DNA from: Phenylobacterium sp. CCH9-H3
GTDB lineage: Bacteria > Pseudomonadota > Alphaproteobacteria > Caulobacterales > Caulobacteraceae
Reading direction: 5' to 3'
Assembly: GCF_001557235.1 (NCBI RefSeq)
Contig: NZ_LSJI01000301.1
Coordinates: 1 to 10,874 of the forward strand
Length of the DNA stretch: 10,874 bases
In this document: positions 7,480-10,874 of the stretch, in pieces
Numbering within the stretch: position 1 is the stretch's first letter
Layout: every line of letters starts with the position of its first letter
Position numbers and translations under genes: made by a program
The notes under the pieces: model-generated
What the model was told of the DNA's origin: nothing
The model's input: the letters and a program-made list of their open reading frames with translations, nothing else
Database searches by the model: none

Positions 7480-8559
7480 ATGGCCGGTCGGTGGAACGAT
7501 GAACGGGAATGGCGGGATCGCGGGCTTCAGCAGCGTTATGACGACCGCTACGACGTCTTCGGCCTGAATGACGAGGGCGACCGCTACGCCGGGCGCGAGG
7601 ATCGCAGCTTCGATCGTGGCGAGCGCGTGTTCGGCGAGCGCGAGAGCGGCGCGGCCTACAACCGCCCGCGGCGCGAGCGCGACTATCGTACGCGCAGCGA
7701 CGCCAACTGGCAGGATGAGGACTACGGCGGCGTCTCCCCCGCCATGCGGCGCGGCGATTACGAGACCGGCTATCGCGCGTCTCCCCGGTTCCAGAACCAG
7801 GACTATACCCGCGGCGGCCGCTTTTACGGCGATGACGGCCGGTTTCCGCTGTACCGCGGCGAGCATGCGTACGGCGCCGGCTCGCGCCCCTACGACGCCG
7901 AGGGCCGCCGGTTCGGCAGCCAGGAGGCCGATCAGCGATGGGCGCGCGAGATGCGCCGGCCGGCCAGCGGCGGCACCGGGGGCTACGACTACGAGCGCGG
8001 CTACGGCGACGGCGGTCGCGACTACCGCGGCCGGTACGAGAGCCGGGACGGCGACCACGACTTCGAGGACCGCGCGCGCGAAGCGGGCGATTTCTTCCGT
8101 CGGACGGGCCGCAAGATCTCCAACTGGTTCAGCGACATGGGTGGCGATAGCTACGGCGAGGACCGCCAGCGCTACGAGGAATTCCGCGGCGCGCGCGGCC
8201 GTGGGCCCAAGGGCTACCAGCGCTCGGACGAGCGGATCAGCGAGGAGGTGCATCAGCGCCTGACCGATGACCCCTGGCTGGACGCCAGCGAGGTCAGTTG
8301 CTCGGTCTCGGGCGGGGAAGTCACCCTGTCCGGCACGGTCGAGAGCCGTGAGGCCAAGCACCGCGCCGAGCGGATCGTGGAGGACCTCTCGGGCGTGAAG
8401 CACGTCCAGAACAACCTGCGCATCCAGTCGGGCAACTACTTCACCAGCGCCGGCCGCGGGTACGGCGACAGCGTCCAGGAGGCCCGCATGGCCACCAGCG
8501 ATGCGGTGAAGGACGTGACCGACGGCAACACCTCGCCGCCCGCCCAGAAGCGGAACTAA
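7480..8559 (+). CDS. BON-domain protein with long Arg/Asp/Gly/Tyr-rich region
   Basis: A 359-residue protein. Residues 1 to about 245 are low complexity, dominated by Arg, Asp, Glu, Gly and Tyr (for example GGYDYERGYGDGGRDYRGRY at 167-186), with an amphipathic patch FFRRTGRKISNWFSDMGGD at 205-223. Residues about 250-317 form one BON domain (ERISEEVHQRLTDDPWLDAS, then VSGGEVTLSGTV, REAKHRAERIVEDLSGVKHV, QNNLRI). BON domains are associated with phospholipid or envelope interaction and osmotic stress (OsmY family). Unlike OsmY, there is no signal peptide or membrane segment, so the protein appears cytoplasmic. A short tail ends in Lys-Arg-Asn. Expression from the upstream EcfG-type promoter suggests a general stress protein. 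The stop codon overlaps that of the convergent gene. The domain call is strong; the molecular role is unknown. Confidence 0.9.
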   Translation: MAGRWNDEREWRDRGLQQRYDDRYDVFGLNDEGDRYAGREDRSFDRGERVFGERESGAAYNRPRRERDYRTRSDANWQDEDYGGVSPAMRRGDYETGYRASPRFQNQDYTRGGRFYGDDGRFPLYRGEHAYGAGSRPYDAEGRRFGSQEADQRWAREMRRPASGGTGGYDYERGYGDGGRDYRGRYESRDGDHDFEDRAREAGDFFRRTGRKISNWFSDMGGDSYGEDRQRYEEFRGARGRGPKGYQRSDERISEEVHQRLTDDPWLDASEVSCSVSGGEVTLSGTVESREAKHRAERIVEDLSGVKHVQNNLRIQSGNYFTSAGRGYGDSVQEARMATSDAVKDVTDGNTSPPAQKRN

Positions 8560-9305
8560 AGCGGCGGGACGGCTGGCGCGAGCCCGGGGCGCAAGGCCAC
8601 GGGCTCGCCGCCAGCGAACTGGTTGCAGCGAGCCCAGTTGAAGGCGGCCGTGCCGAACACCTCGACGCAGGCGCGCAGGTCGCCGGTCCCGATCCGGCCC
8701 TGGCGCTGCAGCCATGTGCATTGGGCGACCGAACCGATCAGGTAGCTGGCGATCGGCGTGCCGGGGTTGCGCCGATCCGCGATGCGACGCTGGGATTCTC
8801 CAGTATCGGTGAACGCCACCCGATAGCCCATCGGCGTCAGCGAGATGGTGTGGGCGTACTCGTGCGCCGCGACGTTGATCGCGCAGGATCGGGCGACCAT
8901 GTTGTCCGACTGGAAGGCCCTGAGCACGCCCCGGGTGATCAGGAGGTCGGCGTAGCGTCCGGAGGCTCCGCCTTCGCCGGCGGCGCCCAGGGCGGCGCCG
9001 TTGTCGTCGACCACCATCGCCTGGGCGGGGGCGAAGCGCGAACCGGGCGGCTCAAGCGCGACGACCGAGGCCACGCCCTTGGGATCGATATCCTGCTCGG
9101 CCGTCCGGGCGTAGATCGTCGGATACCGATCCTGGAGGGCTTCCAGGTTCGCGCGGAAGGCGCTGGACCGCAGCACGGCATAGCCCTCCTGCAGCAGCCG
9201 GCCGGCGGCCTCGCGCTCGGCCTCCGACGCCCCGTCCAGGGTGGTGAAGGCGAGACCGGGCCGGGTGTCTTCCGCGCGGTTCTGCCACGCCACCCAGCCC
9301 AGCAT
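8556..9305 (-). CDS. Putative membrane-anchored HExxH metallohydrolase
   Basis: A 249-residue frame from ATG 9305. Its key feature is [14 protein letters not shown] with HEYAH at 148-152, the HExxH zinc-binding motif of metallopeptidases; the third metal ligand cannot be assigned by eye. Four cysteines (141, 196, 213, 227) would suit disulfides outside the cytoplasm. The ATG falls inside a hydrophobic segment: reading upstream in frame gives [20 protein letters not shown] and then [11 protein letters not shown], a classic short N-terminal anchor. No ATG, GTG or TTG lies upstream in that stretch, but CTG at 9374 overlaps the msrB stop as CTGA, giving 272 residues. The longer form is biologically more attractive. 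Co-transcription with msrB is expected. The family is not recognised; a periplasm-facing peptidase is an inference from the motif. Confidence 0.75.
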   Translation of the reverse strand: MLGWVAWQNRAEDTRPGLAFTTLDGASEAEREAAGRLLQEGYAVLRSSAFRANLEALQDRYPTIYARTAEQDIDPKGVASVVALEPPGSRFAPAQAMVVDDNGAALGAAGEGGASGRYADLLITRGVLRAFQSDNMVARSCAINVAAHEYAHTISLTPMGYRVAFTDTGESQRRIADRRNPGTPIASYLIGSVAQCTWLQRQGRIGTGDLRACVEVFGTAAFNWARCNQFAGGEPVALRPGLAPAVPPL

Positions 9306-9370
9306 GGCGATGGCCGCCAGGAACGCCCAGAGGCCCGACGTCCAGATCGAACCGCGGTGCGGGGGCTCGC

Positions 9371-9865
<495 letters not shown>

Positions 9866-9919
9866 GACCGCCAATCTAAGGTCCCGCCCTTCGCGGCGAA
9901 AGACCGGAGACCATGCGCC

Positions 9920-10243
9920 ATGATCATCGCCACCACGCCTGACGTGCCGGAGGGCAGGGTCGTGAAGACCCTGGGCGTCGTCACGGGCGAGGCCATCATC
10001 GGCGCGCACATCTTCCGCGACTTTTTCGCCGGCATCACCAACGTCATCGGCGGCCGCGCCGGCGGCTACGAGAAGGCGCTGCGCGAGGCCCGGGACATCG
10101 CCATCCAGGAGATGACGCTCGACGCCCAGGCGCTGGGCGCCGACGCCGTCGTGGGCGTCGACCTCGACTATGAGACCCTCGGCGTGGAGAACGGCATGCT
10201 GATGGTCACGGCGTGCGGCACTGCAGTTAAATTGGGCGCGTAA
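9920..10243 (+). CDS. YbjQ / UPF0145 family protein
   Basis: A 107-residue protein matching the YbjQ family along its whole length: [78 protein letters not shown] and a closing [13 protein letters not shown]. The family is sometimes labelled a heavy-metal-binding domain because of a distant structural relation, but no metal ligand set is evident here and its function is unknown; homologues form small oligomeric beta-rich assemblies. GGAGA lies nine bases before the ATG. Its stop is 8 bp from the pccA start, so the two are very likely co-transcribed. Confidence 0.92.
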   Translation: MIIATTPDVPEGRVVKTLGVVTGEAIIGAHIFRDFFAGITNVIGGRAGGYEKALREARDIAIQEMTLDAQALGADAVVGVDLDYETLGVENGMLMVTACGTAVKLGA

Positions 10244-10251
10244 GACACCGA

Positions 10252-10874
10252 ATGTTCTCGAAAATCCTGATCGCCAACCGGGGCGAAATCGCCGTCCGGA
10301 TCATCAAGACCTGCCGCCGCATGGGCATCAAGACGGTGGTCGTCTACTCCGAGGCCGACGCCGACTCCATGGCCGTGGAGATGGCCGACGAGACGGTGTT
10401 CATCGGCGGCGCGCCGGCCTCCGAAAGCTATCTGGTGGCCGACAAGATCGTCGACGCCGTCCGCGCCACGGGAGCCGAGGCCGTCCACCCCGGATTCGGC
10501 TTCCTCTCCGAGAACGCGGCCTTCGCCCGGCGGCTGGCCAAGGAGGGCATCGTCTTCATCGGTCCCAACCCGCACGCCATCGAGGCCATGGGCGACAAGA
10601 TCGAATCGAAGAAGTTCGCCGCCCGGGCCAACGTCTCGGTCGTCCCCGGCCATGTGGGCGAGATCGACGACACCGCCCACGCCGTGAAGATCTCCGAGGA
10701 GATCGGCTACCCGGTGATGATCAAGGCCTCGGCGGGCGGGGGCGGGAAGGGGATCCGCGTCGCCTGGACCCGCAAGGACGTGGAAGAGGGCTTCCCGGCG
10801 GTGCGCGCTGAGGCAAAGTCCAGCTTCGGCGACGACCGGATCTTCATCGAGAAGTTCATCGAGAGCCCGCGCCA
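10252..10874 (+). CDS. pccA: Propionyl-CoA carboxylase alpha (biotin carboxylase) subunit, N-terminal part
   Basis: Partial gene; 207 codons are visible before the window ends. PccA carboxylates its own biotin using ATP and bicarbonate, then passes the carboxyl group to PccB. The fragment covers the biotin carboxylase N-terminal domain ([67 protein letters not shown]) and the start of the ATP-grasp domain with Lys158 in [16 protein letters not shown] and the glycine loop GGGGKG at 162-167. The biotinyl domain should lie beyond the edge. Assignment to propionyl-CoA carboxylase rather than methylcrotonyl- or acetyl-CoA carboxylase rests on overall wording and on pccB nearby. The ribosome site is weak; translation may be coupled to the ybjQ-type gene 8 bp upstream. 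Confidence 0.93.
   Translation, partial: MFSKILIANRGEIAVRIIKTCRRMGIKTVVVYSEADADSMAVEMADETVFIGGAPASESYLVADKIVDAVRATGAEAVHPGFGFLSENAAFARRLAKEGIVFIGPNPHAIEAMGDKIESKKFAARANVSVVPGHVGEIDDTAHAVKISEEIGYPVMIKASAGGGGKGIRVAWTRKDVEEGFPAVRAEAKSSFGDDRIFIEKFIESPR

Noticed and set aside
7980..8045. Possible tandem DNA repeat in the Tyr/Gly/Asp-rich region
   Set aside because: The similarity is from codon composition; units do not recur with constant length or sequence, so no true tandem repeat or CRISPR-like array is present.
7324..8721. Long Ala/Val/Leu-rich antisense frame across the BON gene
   Set aside because: It arises from the complement of repeated Arg/Asp/Gly/Tyr codons. The sense frame has a promoter, a ribosome site and a BON domain.

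Overview
The window is GC-rich, densely coded chromosomal DNA from an alphaproteobacterium, most likely Caulobacterales (Caulobacter or Phenylobacterium type). This rests on the strong G/C third-position bias, the family mix, and a textbook alphaproteobacterial general-stress (EcfG/SigT-type) promoter, GGAAC-N16-CGTT, at 7412-7436. No rRNA, tRNA, CRISPR array, insertion sequence or phage gene was seen. Taxonomy is inference from style and families, not a database match.

Layout. At the left edge, the 5' part of a sterol-desaturase/fatty-acid-hydroxylase family membrane protein (1-398, minus) diverges from a luciferase-like flavin-dependent oxidoreductase (524-1519, plus), with a 15-bp palindrome between them. 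The oxidoreductase converges within 7 bp on a 611-residue TolB-like/TPR protein with an unusual C-terminal module (1527-3362, minus). That gene diverges from pccB, the propionyl-CoA carboxylase carboxyltransferase subunit (3466-4998, plus). A two-component pair follows as divergent genes: a NarL/FixJ-type response regulator (5150-5785, minus) and a soluble PAS-like HisKA_3 histidine kinase (6014-7048, plus). Their 228-bp spacer holds several GTAC-containing sites.

Next come a possible 63-residue single-pass membrane protein (7189-7380), then the EcfG-type promoter driving a BON-domain protein with a long Arg/Asp/Gly/Tyr-rich region (7480-8559). This gene ends tail-to-tail, with overlapping stop codons, against a putative HExxH membrane-anchored hydrolase (8556-9305 or 9374, minus). 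The hydrolase lies directly downstream of msrB, methionine-R-sulfoxide reductase (9371-9865, minus). On the right, a YbjQ/UPF0145 protein (9920-10243) is followed after 8 bp by pccA, the biotin carboxylase subunit of propionyl-CoA carboxylase (from 10252, cut by the window edge).

How the genes fit together. The backbone is a propionyl-CoA carboxylase locus in which the two subunit genes are separated by about 5.2 kb of signalling, stress and redox-repair genes. The insert contains a sensor/regulator pair, an EcfG-type stress promoter, a BON protein, MsrB and a putative protease, so a stress-response theme is plausible but not proven. The points most worth following are the EcfG promoter/BON protein unit, the C-terminal module of the TPR protein (possibly a winged helix split by a coiled coil), and the apparent CTG start of the HExxH protein overlapping the msrB stop codon.
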